Numbered from the stretch's first letter, positions 8,867 through 18,383 are shown. The stretch: DNA of 64,000 nucleotides from Streptomyces parvus (GCF_014648875.1 NZ_BMRY01000005.1:186001-250000); one strand, 5' to 3'. Numbers and translations: made by a program. The notes: a model not told the origin generated them from the letters alone.

Positions 8867-9861
8867 GGGGTGGTCGTGTCCTCTCGGCGGGCGAACTGCC
8901 AGGCGTCGGCGATGATTCCGGCCAGGTCGGCGCGGGACGGCTGCCAGCCGAGGCGCTCGATGGCGGTGGCGGCGGAGGCGACGAGGACGGCCGGGTCACC
9001 GCCGCGGCGGGGGGCGGCGGTCTCGGGGACCGGGTGGCCGGTGACCTTGCGGACGGTCTCGATGACCTCGCGGACGGAGAAGCCGTTGCCGTTGCCGAGG
9101 TTGCAGATCAGGTGCTCGCCGGGGGCGGCGGCGGTGAGGGCCAGCAGATGGGCCTCGGCGAGGTCGGCGACGTGGATGTAGTCGCGGACGCAGGTGCCGT
9201 CGGGGGTGGCGTAGTCGTCGCCGTAGACGTTGATCGACTCACGCTTGCCCAGGGCGACTTGGAGGACGAGCGGGATGAGGTGGGACTCGGGTTCGTGCCG
9301 CTCGCCGCACCTTCCGTACGCCCCGGCCACGTTGAAGTAGCGCAGCGAGACGGCGGCCAGACCGTGGGCGGTGGCCTCTCCGCTGATCATGTGGTCGACG
9401 GCGAGCTTGGACGCGCCGTAGGGGCTGGTGGGGGCGGTGGGGTCGGTCTCGGTGATGGGGCTGGAGACCGGTTCGCCGTAGGTGGCGGCGGTGGAGGAGA
9501 ACACGAGGGTGCGTACGCCGTGTTCGCGCATGGCGGCGAGCAGGGCGGTGGTGCCGCCCACGTTGTTGACCCAGTACTTCTCGGGGTTCACGACGGACTC
9601 GCCGACCTGGGAGAAGGCGGCGAAGTGCAGGACGCCGTCGTAGGAGGGGTCCAGATGGCGGGCGGCGTCCTGGATGCGGCCCTCGATGAACGCGGCCCCG
9701 TCCGGTACGCCCTCGCGGAAACCGGTGGACAGGTCGTCCAGGACGGTCACGGTGTGCCCGGCCTCCAGCAGGTGCTGGGCGACGACGCTGCCGACGTATC
9801 CGGCACCGCCGGTGACCAGGTACTTCTTGGGCAGGTGGGACAGGTTCCGGGGAGTGCTCAC
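8863..9861 (-). CDS. galE: UDP-glucose 4-epimerase
   Basis: Extended SDR enzyme interconverting UDP-galactose and UDP-glucose. The NAD-binding GGAGYVG is at about 18-24, catalytic Ser/Thr at FSSTAATYG and the YxxxK pair in SPYGASK. The Leloir epimerase hallmark ASVSLRYFNVAGA-type stretch appears as AAVSLRYFNVAGAYG. Length 332 is typical. The start at 9861 overlaps the galT stop by 4 bases, so the three gal genes form one tightly coupled operon. Confidence 0.97.
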   Translation of the reverse strand: MSTPRNLSHLPKKYLVTGGAGYVGSVVAQHLLEAGHTVTVLDDLSTGFREGVPDGAAFIEGRIQDAARHLDPSYDGVLHFAAFSQVGESVVNPEKYWVNNVGGTTALLAAMREHGVRTLVFSSTAATYGEPVSSPITETDPTAPTSPYGASKLAVDHMISGEATAHGLAAVSLRYFNVAGAYGRCGERHEPESHLIPLVLQVALGKRESINVYGDDYATPDGTCVRDYIHVADLAEAHLLALTAAAPGEHLICNLGNGNGFSVREVIETVRKVTGHPVPETAAPRRGGDPAVLVASAATAIERLGWQPSRADLAGIIADAWQFARREDTTTP

Positions 9862-10901
9862 TGGCTCGCTACCTCTCGCAGTCGCTCGGCCGCGGCCTCC
9901 GGCGGCACGTCGTTGATGAACACGCTCATGCCGGACTCGGACCCCGCGAGGAACTTCAGCTTGCCGGAGGTCCGGCGAATGGTGAAAAGCTCCAGGTGCA
10001 GGGCGAAGTCCTCGCGGCCGTCCACCCCGAACGGCGCCTGGTGCCAGGCGGAGATGTACGGGGTCGGCGGCTCGCCGGGACCGAAGATCCGGTCGAAGCG
10101 CCTCAAGAGTTCCAGATAGACCTGTGGAAACTCTGTCCGCGCGCCCTCGTCCAGCTCCCGCAGGTCGGGGACGCGGCGGCGGGGGTACAGGTGGACCTCG
10201 TAGGGCCAGTGCGCCGCGTACGGGACGAAGGCGATCCAGTGCTCGGTGGCGAGGACGACGCGTGAGCCGTCCTTCTCCTCGCGGGCGACCACGTCGTCGA
10301 AGAGGTTGGAGCCGGTCTCCGCGCGGTGCCGGGCGGCCGAGCGGAGCATCAGCCCGGTGCGCGGGGTGACGAAGGGGTAGCCGTAGATCTGGCCGTGCGG
10401 GTGGCCGAGGGTGACGCCGATCTCGGCGCCGCGGTTCTCGAAGCAGAAGACCTGGGTGACCTGGTCCAGGGCGGCGAGGGCGGCGGTGCGGTCGGTCCAG
10501 GCGGCGAGGACGAGTGCGGCCTGCTCCTCGGTGAGGTCGGCGAAGGACGCATCGTGGTCGGAGGTGAAGCAGACGACCTCGCAGCGGCCGGAGTCACCGG
10601 CGAGCGAGGGGAAGCGGTTCTCGAAGACCGCCACGTCGTAGCTGCCGTCGGGGATCTCGCTGTGCCGCCCCTCCCGGGTGGGGCAGAGCGGGCAGGCGTC
10701 GGCCGGCGGGTGGTAGGTGCGGGCCTGGCGGTGCGAGGCGATGGCGACCGCGTCGCCGAGCAGCGGATCGCGGCGGATCTCGGACGAGGTCGAGACGGGG
10801 TCCAGGGGGCGCTGGTCGACGGCGTCGCGGACGGTGTCCTCCGCGGCGTCGTAGTAGATCAGCTCACGGCCGTCGGCGAGGGTCGTCACCGTCTTCTTCA
10901 C
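9858..10901 (-). CDS. galT: Galactose-1-phosphate uridylyltransferase
   Basis: HIT-superfamily nucleotidyltransferase exchanging UMP between UDP-glucose and galactose-1-phosphate. CPLCPTREGRHSE provides the metal-binding Cys pair and HPHGQIYGYPF contains the covalent His of the HPH motif. A GTG start at 10901 (MKKTVTTLADG) has GGAGG six bases upstream and is preferred to the longer frame from 10940. It leads the galTEK operon, whose promoter lies in the AT-richer gap before the divergent symporter gene. Confidence 0.96.
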   Translation of the reverse strand: MKKTVTTLADGRELIYYDAAEDTVRDAVDQRPLDPVSTSSEIRRDPLLGDAVAIASHRQARTYHPPADACPLCPTREGRHSEIPDGSYDVAVFENRFPSLAGDSGRCEVVCFTSDHDASFADLTEEQAALVLAAWTDRTAALAALDQVTQVFCFENRGAEIGVTLGHPHGQIYGYPFVTPRTGLMLRSAARHRAETGSNLFDDVVAREEKDGSRVVLATEHWIAFVPYAAHWPYEVHLYPRRRVPDLRELDEGARTEFPQVYLELLRRFDRIFGPGEPPTPYISAWHQAPFGVDGREDFALHLELFTIRRTSGKLKFLAGSESGMSVFINDVPPEAAAERLREVASQ

Positions 10902-10924
10902 CAGGGTCCTCCACCCAATCCCTC

Positions 10925-10970
10925 CAACATAATCGCACATAACAAATCACAAGCAAACACACTCGTCAAT
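10925..10970 (-). promoter_or_regulatory. gal operon promoter/operator region
   Basis: This is the only AT-rich patch between galT and the symporter gene. On the minus strand it contains TGTGAT (10946-10951) and several TGTG/GATT repeats. The galP1 promoter of S. lividans/coelicolor is known to carry hexameric TGTGAT-type operator repeats, and the galactose-inducible promoter most likely lies here. Exact -10/-35 boxes are not assigned. Confidence 0.5.
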
Positions 10971-11146
10971 GCCCGCAGGCGTGGTGGATCACGAGGGATT
11001 CGGCGCGGGGCATGGGCCGCATACCCGGACATTCAACCGCACTCGATCACGATCGAACAAAGAACCCCAACGAGACTGTTCATTTCTCGAACATGACGGC
11101 GTAAGTTCCGTCGGGTTAAGTTCGCGATACGAAGCGAGTACCCCCC

Positions 11147-12817
11147 ATGCAGACACTGGCCGAAGGGCTTCGGCTCCCCACGAACGGGCTCGACTACGCC
11201 ATCCTGGCGATCTACTTCGTCGTCGTACTCGGCATCGGCTTCATGGCCCGTGCCAGCGTGAAGACGAGCCTCGACTTCTTCCTCTCCGGACGGTCCCTGC
11301 CCGCCTGGGTGACCGGGCTCGCCTTCGTCGCGGCGAACCTCGGCGCCACCGAGATCCTCGGCATGGCGGCCACCGGCGCGCAGTACGGCGTCGCGGTGGT
11401 GCACTGGTACTGGATCGGCGCCATCCCCGCCATGGTCTTCCTCGGCCTGGTGATGATGCCGTTCTACTACCGCTCCAAGGTGCGCTCCGTGCCGGAGTTC
11501 CTGCTCCAGCGGTTCGACAGGTCCGCCCACCTGCTGAGCTCCGTGCTCTTCGCGTTCGCGGCGATCCTCATCGCGGGCGTCAACCTCTACGCCCTGTCCA
11601 TCGTCGTGGAGGCGCTCCTCGGCTGGCCGCAGTGGGTCGCGATCGTCGTCGCGGGCCTGTTCGTGCTGGTCTACATCACGATCGGCGGGCTCTCCTCGGC
11701 GATCTACAACGAGGTGCTCCAGTTCTTCGTCATCCTCGCCGCGCTGATCCCCCTCACCGTCCTCGGCCTGAAGCGGGTCGGCGGCTGGGACGCCATGAGC
11801 GACTCGCTGACCAAGCAGCACGGCGGGGACTTCATGACCGCCTGGGGCGGCACCGGCATCGGTGACGCCAACCCGCTGGGCGCCAACTGGCTGACGATCA
11901 TCCTCGGCCTCGGCTTCGTGCTGTCCTTCGGCTACTGGACGACGAACTTCGCCGAGGTGCAGCGCGCGCTGTCCGCGAAGAACCTCTCCGCCGCCAAGCG
12001 CACCCCGCTCATCGCCGCCTTCCCGAAGATCTTCATCGTCTTCGCCGTGATGATCCCGGGCCTGGTCGCCGCCGTGATCGTGCCGAAGATCGGCACCCCG
12101 GACTCCGACCTCACCTACAACGACGCGATACCCCTGCTGATGCAGGAACTGCTGCCCAACGGCGTCCTCGGCATCGCGGTCACCGGTCTGCTCGCCGCGT
12201 TCATGGCGGGCATGGCGGCCAACGTGTCCTCGTTCAACACGGTGTTCACCACCGACATCTGGCAGCGGTACGTGGTCAAGGACAAGCCGGACACGTACTA
12301 CCTGCGCTTCGGGCGGCTGATCACGGCGATCGGTGTGCTGGCCTCGATCGGCACGGCGTTCATCGCCGCCAGCTTCTCGAACATCATGAGCTACCTCCAG
12401 ACGCTGTTCTCGTTCTTCAACGTCCCGATGTTCGTCGTCTTCATCATCGGCATGTTCTGGAAGCGCGCCTCGATGAAGTCCGGCGTCTGGGGCCTGGTCG
12501 CGGGCACCGCCGCCGCGATGGTCAACTACTTCTGGATCTACAAGGGCGGGATCATCGACATCCCCTCCGACCAGGGCGCCAACTTCGTCTCCGCGATCGT
12601 CGGCTTCGTCGCCGGAGCCGTCGTCATGGTCGTCGTCACCCTCTTCACCGCGCCGAAGCCCGAGGCGGAACTGGCCGGTCTGGTGTACGGGACGGAGTCG
12701 CCGAGCCCCGACGAGGAGCTGGAGGAGGCCGACAAGGCCTGGTACCGCAAGCCGGCCCTGCTCGGCTGGGGCGCGATCGTGCTCGCCGCCGCGTGCTACA
12801 TCCCCTACTCGTTCTGA
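11147..12817 (+). CDS. Sodium:solute symporter (SSS family), probable sugar uptake
   Basis: A 556-residue polytopic membrane protein of the SSS family (SglT/PutP type). About 13-14 hydrophobic segments are visible, with LDFFLSGRSLPAWVTGLAFVAANLGATEILG in the first third (TM1 sodium-site region) and the family stretch GLLAAFMAGMAANVSSFNTVFTTDIWQRY. It is divergent from galTEK, so galactose or a related sugar is the likely substrate, co-transported with sodium. The ATG follows a run of C bases without a strong ribosome site. A small membrane protein follows 15 bases later. Confidence 0.92.
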   Translation: MQTLAEGLRLPTNGLDYAILAIYFVVVLGIGFMARASVKTSLDFFLSGRSLPAWVTGLAFVAANLGATEILGMAATGAQYGVAVVHWYWIGAIPAMVFLGLVMMPFYYRSKVRSVPEFLLQRFDRSAHLLSSVLFAFAAILIAGVNLYALSIVVEALLGWPQWVAIVVAGLFVLVYITIGGLSSAIYNEVLQFFVILAALIPLTVLGLKRVGGWDAMSDSLTKQHGGDFMTAWGGTGIGDANPLGANWLTIILGLGFVLSFGYWTTNFAEVQRALSAKNLSAAKRTPLIAAFPKIFIVFAVMIPGLVAAVIVPKIGTPDSDLTYNDAIPLLMQELLPNGVLGIAVTGLLAAFMAGMAANVSSFNTVFTTDIWQRYVVKDKPDTYYLRFGRLITAIGVLASIGTAFIAASFSNIMSYLQTLFSFFNVPMFVVFIIGMFWKRASMKSGVWGLVAGTAAAMVNYFWIYKGGIIDIPSDQGANFVSAIVGFVAGAVVMVVVTLFTAPKPEAELAGLVYGTESPSPDEELEEADKAWYRKPALLGWGAIVLAAACYIPYSF

Positions 12818-12832
12818 TCGGAGGCACTCACC

Positions 12833-13141
12833 ATGTCCGACCTGCACAAGGAAGTCTCCGAACTGGAGCGCAAGTCCGCGACCGCGGCCCGTCTCTTCGA
12901 CATCCGGCGGATCATCGGCGGCCTGTTCGTGGTCTACGGAGTGATCGTCACCATCGCCGGACTCAGCCCGTCCGACGCCGACCTGAAGAAGGCCGAGGGC
13001 GTCCACATCAACCTGTGGACCGGCCTCGCCATGCTGGCGCTCGGCCTGTTCTTCCTGGTCTGGATGAAGCTGCGCCCGGCCGAGGCCCCGGCGGCCCCGG
13101 AAGCCGAGCCGGAGCGGGAGCCGGGGTCCGGCGCGGGCTGA
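12833..13141 (+). CDS. Small two-helix membrane protein, symporter partner
   Basis: A 102-residue protein with a charged N terminus (SDLHKEVSELERKSATAARLFDIRR) and two membrane segments, about 37-55 (GGLFVVYGVIVTIAGLS) and 64-83 (TGLAMLALGLFFLVWMK). The Pro/Glu/Ala-rich tail follows. GGAGG-type sequence precedes ATG 12833, and only 15 bases separate it from the symporter, so the two are cotranscribed. I do not recognise a named family. An accessory subunit of the symporter is the simplest inference. Confidence 0.8.
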   Translation: MSDLHKEVSELERKSATAARLFDIRRIIGGLFVVYGVIVTIAGLSPSDADLKKAEGVHINLWTGLAMLALGLFFLVWMKLRPAEAPAAPEAEPEREPGSGAG

Positions 13142-13177
13142 CCCGCCGCCCGCCCCGACGCCCCCGGGGGCCGTACG

Positions 13178-13930
13178 TCACCCGTGCTGTCCGGGAACGT
13201 ACGGTCCCTGTCGCGTTCCGCCCGGCGTGCCGTCGGGGGCGTACGGGCCCTGCGGCGCGCCGCCGTTCGCCGCGGCGCGCTCCAGCAGTCCGGTACGGGC
13301 GGCGAGGGCGGCCGCCTCCAGCCGGGAGCCGACCCCGAGCTTCATCAGGACCCGCTGGACGTGGGTACGGGCGGTGCTCGGGGCGATGTCCATCCCGGCC
13401 GCGATCAGCCGGGTGCCCTCCCCCTCGGCGACCCGCACCAGCACCTCGGCCTCGCGCGGGGTGAGCATCCGCAGCAGCCGCCGCCCCTCGTCGTCGGGCT
13501 GGGCCGCCGGGTTGAGCAGCTCGGCGAAGGCCCCCCGCAGCAGCTGCGGGGCGATGGCGCTCTCCCCCGCCCGCGCCTTGAGCATGGCCCGCTCGACGCC
13601 CTCGATGCGCTCGTCGTGCCGGACGTACCCCGCGGCCCCGGCGGCGAACGCCGCGGCGATCCCGCGCGGGCTGGGCACCGGCCCGAGGACCACCACCGCC
13701 ACCTGCGGGCGCTCCTGGCCGATGCGCGTGATCGGGTCGAAGACGCCGGGGGCGGCGGGCGAGGCCGTACCGAACAGGCAGACCTCCGGGGCCCTGCTGA
13801 CGACCAGTTCCGCGGCGCCGGAGGTCGGCGCGGCGGCCGCGAGCACCCGGTGCCCGCGGAGTTTCAGCGCCGAGGCGAGTGCCTCGGCGAGCAGACGGTG
13901 ATCGTCGACCACCATGAGCCGCACGCCCAT
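13178..13930 (-). CDS. NarL/LuxR-type regulator with degenerate receiver
   Basis: A 250-residue protein. The N-terminal receiver keeps MVVDDHRLLAEAL but has Gly where the phospho-acceptor Asp is expected (EVCLFGTASP, about 53-57), and Arg/His replace the conserved Lys (GYVRHDE). It should therefore not be phosphorylated. The LuxR HTH is LTPREAEVLVRVAEGEGTRLIAAGMDIAPSTARTHVQRVLMKLG at about 150-195, followed by a Gly/Pro-rich tail with two QGPY motifs. Overall layout parallels the regulator at 6111-6899. Target and signal are unknown; it converges on the symporter operon. Confidence 0.86.
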   Translation of the reverse strand: MGVRLMVVDDHRLLAEALASALKLRGHRVLAAAAPTSGAAELVVSRAPEVCLFGTASPAAPGVFDPITRIGQERPQVAVVVLGPVPSPRGIAAAFAAGAAGYVRHDERIEGVERAMLKARAGESAIAPQLLRGAFAELLNPAAQPDDEGRRLLRMLTPREAEVLVRVAEGEGTRLIAAGMDIAPSTARTHVQRVLMKLGVGSRLEAAALAARTGLLERAAANGGAPQGPYAPDGTPGGTRQGPYVPGQHG

Positions 13931-14121
13931 CGGTCCTCAGCCCCCAAAAGCCCTGTACGCCCGGCCCCCCGGACTCCTGACCCGGCAAGGTACACGCTCG
14001 CCCGACGCCGCGCGGCGCATACGTGGCAGAAGCCACCGGGATTGCCGGATTCCGCACTGTTGGGCCTTCGTTGACCTGCGGCCGGTGATCACCTGACGAG
14101 CGAGCGGGGCGGAAAATGATC

Positions 14122-14155
14122 GGCCCCGCCGGTCGGGAGATCGACCGGCGGGGCC
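14122..14155 (-). terminator. Intrinsic terminator of the PQQ-propeller cluster
   Basis: A perfect 14-bp stem (GGCCCCGCCGGTCG 14122-14135 with its complement 14142-14155) and a 6-base loop lie 28 bases after the stop of the minus-strand gene at 14183. On the minus strand the stem is followed by GATCATTTTCC, a short T-run. It fits a rho-independent terminator. Confidence 0.85.
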
Positions 14156-14182
14156 TGGTGCCGCCCTGGAGGGGCGGGGTGA

Positions 14183-16120
14183 TCAGTCGGTGCCGTAGGC
14201 GACGACGAGGTAGACCTTCTCGTCGGGGTTGACGGTGCTGGGCTTGTGGATCGACCTGGCGGCCATGTAGAACTGCCCGTCGGAGTAGAGCAGTTCGGCC
14301 GAGCCGATGTGGAAGCGCTTCTCCGCCTTGCGGACGGCCTCGTCGTCCGGGTTCTCCATCAGCGTCGTCTGCTTGAAGGTCTCGCCGTCGATGGAGACGA
14401 CCTGGCCGCCCTTGTCGTAGGGAGCCTCCTTGTAGGCGATGATGCTGGTGCCGTCCATCCGGAGCGGGGTCAGGATGTGCCGGTCGCCCGCGTCCGCCCG
14501 GCCGCCGAGGAGCTTTCCGGTGTCCAGGTCGAAGGCGACGACCTCGTTCGTGTCGCCGTACTCGCTGGTTCCGTCGTGGCGCTCGGTCGGCAGGTAGAGC
14601 CGGTTGTTGCCGACGGCCATGTTCTGGCACTTCTCGACTTCGGTGGAGTCGCAGTCGCCCGCGTACTTCTCCGCGTCGGCGGGGATACGGACCTTCAGCT
14701 TGCCGGTCGCCGCGTCGATCGAGAAGAAGTCGGAGATGCCGCTGCCGTCGCCGGCGGTGTCGCCGACGTCGGCCGCGACCACCAGCGGCTTGGTGGAGAC
14801 GATGTGCGCGTACTCGACGCCGGCGGGCATCTGGTACGAGGACAGCGGCGCGCCGGAGGTCGGGTTCAGCGCCTGGATGGTGAGCTGCGGGCTGTCGTAC
14901 GTACCGCACTTGCGGACCACGGCGAGGGCCTCGCCGCCCGCGTAGCCGCGGTCGTAGCAGCCGTCCGCTCCGGTCTTCGGCTTCCAGAGTTCGGCGCCGG
15001 TGTCCAGCTTGAAGGCCGCGCCGCCCGAGGTGCCGCCCGCCGCGACGGTCGTCCCGCTGAGCGTGACCTCGTCGAAGCTGACCGGCCGGTCGCCACCGGT
15101 GGCGGAGGTGACGCTCTTGCTCCACAGGAGCTTCCCGGCGGCCAGGTCGACCACGCCGACCTGGTTGCACGCCGGGTACTTCTTCTCCTTGGTCGGCTTC
15201 GACTCCTGGAAGACGATGGCCGTCTTGTAGTCCTTGCTCACGTGCCGGGAGGTGGTGCAGATCTCGCCGGCCAGCGGGAAGGACCAGAGCTTGGTGCCCT
15301 TGTCGCGGTCGTAGCCGTTGATCTCGTTGATGCCGGTCTTCACGTACGCCTTGTCGGTGACCCAGGAGCCCTCGACCGTCACGATGTCCTTGACCACCGG
15401 CTGCGGCACCTGGAAGGCGACCTTGGACTTGGTGTTGGCGGGCACCTTCTCGCTGCCGCCGGCCAGTCCGCTGCCCTCGCCGCCCTTGCCCTCGCCGCCG
15501 GTGGAGCCGGACGAGGAGGCCTCGTTCTTGCCGCCGTCGTCACCGCTGGTGGCGGAGTAGATGACGCCGGCGCCGATGATCAGCACCACGGCGACGGCCG
15601 CGGCGACGATGATCTGCATCTGGGTGGAGAACTTCTTGCCGCCGTCGCCACCCGGCTGCGGGGCCCCGAACTGCGGCTGCATCGGCTGGGTCGGGTAGCC
15701 GTACGCCTGCTGCGGCATCCCGGGCTGACCGGGCTGACCGGGCTGGCCACCGGGTCCCTGCGGGTAGCCGTACCCCGGCTGCGGGGCCTGGGGGTAGCCG
15801 TAGCCGTTGGGCTGCGGCGCGGGCGGGGTGGGGTAGCTGCCCGGCGCCGGGGGCGGCGGGGTGCCGTAGCCCCCGGCGGGCGCGTCCTGCGGCGCGGTGG
15901 GCGGCTGCGGCGGGGCGGCGGGCGGCTGCTGGGGCTGCTTGCCGAAGGGGTCCGCGGGCGGCGGGGTCGGCTGGCCGAAGCCCCCGGGCGGCGGGTCCTG
16001 CGGCGCACCGAACCCGCCCGAGGGCGGACCGGCGGGCGGCGCCGGGGGCGTGTTCGGAGCTCCCGGCGGCGTGTTCGACGGCTCGTCGGGGTTGGGCGGC
16101 TGCTGCGGCGGCTGGGTCAT
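14183..16120 (-). CDS. PQQ-like beta-propeller protein with proline-rich tail (paralogue 1)
   Basis: A 645-residue type II membrane protein. Residues 1-165 form a Pro/Gln/Gly-rich cytoplasmic tail with GYGYPQ repeats, 168-190 a membrane helix (QIIVAAAVAVVLIIGAG), and then a Gly/Ser linker. From about 220 a PQQ-like eight-bladed propeller follows, with blade motifs such as DKGTKLWSFPL, AAGKLLWSK and DTGAELWKPK. Such folds act as scaffolds or sensors (BamB-like); no PQQ cofactor is implied. It is downstream-most of four head-to-tail paralogues (14183-21841). Function is unknown. Confidence 0.82.
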   Translation of the reverse strand: MTQPPQQPPNPDEPSNTPPGAPNTPPAPPAGPPSGGFGAPQDPPPGGFGQPTPPPADPFGKQPQQPPAAPPQPPTAPQDAPAGGYGTPPPPAPGSYPTPPAPQPNGYGYPQAPQPGYGYPQGPGGQPGQPGQPGMPQQAYGYPTQPMQPQFGAPQPGGDGGKKFSTQMQIIVAAAVAVVLIIGAGVIYSATSGDDGGKNEASSSGSTGGEGKGGEGSGLAGGSEKVPANTKSKVAFQVPQPVVKDIVTVEGSWVTDKAYVKTGINEINGYDRDKGTKLWSFPLAGEICTTSRHVSKDYKTAIVFQESKPTKEKKYPACNQVGVVDLAAGKLLWSKSVTSATGGDRPVSFDEVTLSGTTVAAGGTSGGAAFKLDTGAELWKPKTGADGCYDRGYAGGEALAVVRKCGTYDSPQLTIQALNPTSGAPLSSYQMPAGVEYAHIVSTKPLVVAADVGDTAGDGSGISDFFSIDAATGKLKVRIPADAEKYAGDCDSTEVEKCQNMAVGNNRLYLPTERHDGTSEYGDTNEVVAFDLDTGKLLGGRADAGDRHILTPLRMDGTSIIAYKEAPYDKGGQVVSIDGETFKQTTLMENPDDEAVRKAEKRFHIGSAELLYSDGQFYMAARSIHKPSTVNPDEKVYLVVAYGTD

Positions 16121-16232
16121 GGCGTGCGTACCTCGGGGGACGAGTGGGTGTGGGGGCGCGTGGGGCTGAGAGCGTCCGACGGCGTTCGGGGGCCGGGAGC
16201 GGCCGACTGCGTTCGGGGGCCGGGGCGAGGGG

Positions 16233-18146
16233 TCACTTCTCGAACACCAGCATCGTCGTCTGCTCCAGCTCTTCCTTGTCGTTGCTCGCGCTCACACGCT
16301 GGCTGAAGATGAAGGAACGGCCGTCCTGGTAGAGGACCCTGGCCGAGAAGAAGCCGTTCTCGATGCGCCCGGCGCCCGCCGGGTGCTGGAGCAGCGTCTT
16401 GACGGTGCCGCCGGTCGGCGGAAGCGTCACGATGGCGCCGGCGGTGTCGTACTTCGGCCGCATGTAGAGCAGGACGTTGCCGCCCTCCATGCCCAGCGGC
16501 TTCAGGACGCGCTCGGCCGGTGCGGGCGCCTCCCACTTGGGCTTCCCGGTGTTCAGGTTGAAGGCGATGACCTTGTTCGTCCGGGAGGTCCCGCTCGAAT
16601 CGTCCTCGGTCGCGATGTAGAAGGTGTTGGCGTCGGCGGCGACGCCGCTGCATCCTTCGAGCTTCTGGCCGAAGATCGCGAAGCTGTTACCGCAGTCGGC
16701 GGTGAGCTTGGCGCCCTTGGAGGGCGTGAGCTGGGAGCGGAGCTTGCCGCTCTCGGTGAGCGCGACGATGGTGTACTGCTTCTTCTCCTCGTGCTCCAGC
16801 CGGACGACGAGCGGGGTGGAGGAGTAGACCCTGCTGACTTCCCAGCCGCGCGGCGGCTGGTACGTCCACCGGGGCTTGCCGGTGGCGGGGTTCAGCTCCT
16901 GGACCTGGTTCTGCGGGTTCTTGACGTCGTCGGTGCGGCAGCTGACCGCGGCGATCAGCTTGTCGCCCCCGGAGAAGGCGAAGGGCTTGCAGTTGCCCTC
17001 GGGGTTGCCGAACAGTTCCTTGCCGTCGCTGACCCGGTAGGCGTTGGAGTTGCCGGTGCGCCCGACGGCGACGGTGTCCCCGCTGATCGCCAGACCGATG
17101 TCGGACAGGAAGTCCCAGGTCCCGTTCTTCTTGATCTCCTTCTTCCACCCCGCCTTGCCGGTGTTGAGGTCGACCATCTGGAGGACGGAGCACTTGGCCC
17201 GGTCCGTGGTGCCGTCCTTCACTCCGATGACGATCTTGCCGTCGGCGGTCGGGGAGTTGGGCGTGGCGCAGACGTCGGCCGGGAGTTCGAGCTTCCACTT
17301 CTGCTTGCCGTCGGCGACGGAGTACCCGGACACGCCCCGGTACATGGCCTTGGCGACCACGTCGCCGGCGAACCAGGGGCCCTGGACGGCCGAGCCGTTG
17401 CGCGGCAGGTCGATGTCGTTCTTCTGGAGCCAGGCGACCTTGGCCTCGCCCGGCTTGCGCCCGGCGTTGAGGTCGTCGTCGACCTCGCGCCCGTCGCCGC
17501 TGCCGTCGCCCTCGTCGACCGTCGGCGACTCGCTGGGGGCCTTGGGGTCGTTGCTGCCGGTGGCGACGGGCTTCTTCGGGTCGTCGTCACCGCTGTCGCT
17601 CACGAGGAACCAGGTGCCCAGCCCGGCCGCCAGGACCACGGCGAGCGCCGCCGCGACGACGATGCCGGTCTTCCCCTTGAGGAACCCGCCACCGGAGCCC
17701 GGTCCGCCGGGGGCGGGGGCGCCGGGGTACTGCTGCTGCGGGTAGCCGTAACCGGTCTGGGGCTGCTGACCGTACGGACCGGACGCCTGCTGACCGTACG
17801 GCCCCGGGGCCTGCTGACCGTAGGGCCCGGGCTGCTGACCGTACGGACCGGGGGCCTGCTGCCCGTACGGGCCGGGGGCCTGGCCGGGCTGCTGCGGATA
17901 GCCGTAGCCGGGCTGCGCCTGGGGCTGCTGCGGATAGCCGTACGCCGGGGCGCCCGGCGGGGGCGTCTGCGGCGGGCCGGCCGGGGGCGCGGGCGGCTGG
18001 GCGGGCGGCGGCGTCTGCGGCGGCTTGGCCAGGTCCGGATGACCGGGGGACGGCTGATCCTGGGGCGGCTGAGGAGCTCCGTTCGGCGGCTCCTGCGGAG
18101 CCCCGAAGCCTCCCTGCGGCGGTTGCTGGCTGGGCGGCTGGCTCAT
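16233..18146 (-). CDS. PQQ-like beta-propeller protein with proline-rich tail (paralogue 2)
   Basis: A 637-residue protein of the same build. The N-terminal 155 residues are Pro/Gln-rich and include five near-identical GPYGQQ units at about 91-128. A membrane helix spans about 160-182. An acidic linker (DSGDDDPKK) and a propeller with GYSVADGKQKWKLELP and NTGKPKWEAPAPAERVLKPL follow. I start at ATG 18146 (MSQPPSQQPP), which has GGGGGAC upstream and matches the MSQPP starts of paralogues 3 and 4. The longer frame to 18320 lacks matching sequence. About 110 bases separate it from paralogue 1. Confidence 0.82.
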   Translation of the reverse strand: MSQPPSQQPPQGGFGAPQEPPNGAPQPPQDQPSPGHPDLAKPPQTPPPAQPPAPPAGPPQTPPPGAPAYGYPQQPQAQPGYGYPQQPGQAPGPYGQQAPGPYGQQPGPYGQQAPGPYGQQASGPYGQQPQTGYGYPQQQYPGAPAPGGPGSGGGFLKGKTGIVVAAALAVVLAAGLGTWFLVSDSGDDDPKKPVATGSNDPKAPSESPTVDEGDGSGDGREVDDDLNAGRKPGEAKVAWLQKNDIDLPRNGSAVQGPWFAGDVVAKAMYRGVSGYSVADGKQKWKLELPADVCATPNSPTADGKIVIGVKDGTTDRAKCSVLQMVDLNTGKAGWKKEIKKNGTWDFLSDIGLAISGDTVAVGRTGNSNAYRVSDGKELFGNPEGNCKPFAFSGGDKLIAAVSCRTDDVKNPQNQVQELNPATGKPRWTYQPPRGWEVSRVYSSTPLVVRLEHEEKKQYTIVALTESGKLRSQLTPSKGAKLTADCGNSFAIFGQKLEGCSGVAADANTFYIATEDDSSGTSRTNKVIAFNLNTGKPKWEAPAPAERVLKPLGMEGGNVLLYMRPKYDTAGAIVTLPPTGGTVKTLLQHPAGAGRIENGFFSARVLYQDGRSFIFSQRVSASNDKEELEQTTMLVFEK

Positions 18147-18383
18147 ATCAGCACGTCCCCCTTCGTGCGGCCCGGTGCGCGATCCGGTCTCCCCCGCATT
18201 CCCAAGAGGGTCAATCCCCCTCGGAAAGGAGCGAATCGGGCATGGCTTCCGCAGTGTTACGACAGTCGGGCGGGGCTTCTTTGTACCACCCGCCGGGCGT
18301 CGGGCACCGATTCGGGCCAACCCCTGTTCCCAAGGGAGAACCGCCTCGTGATGCCGTCGTTACGCCTCGGTCCGAGGTGATGG

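Noticed and set aside
17760..17885. CRISPR-like array
   Set aside because: The regular repeats encode GPYGQQ units in the proline-rich tail of PQQ paralogue 2, with no unique spacers.
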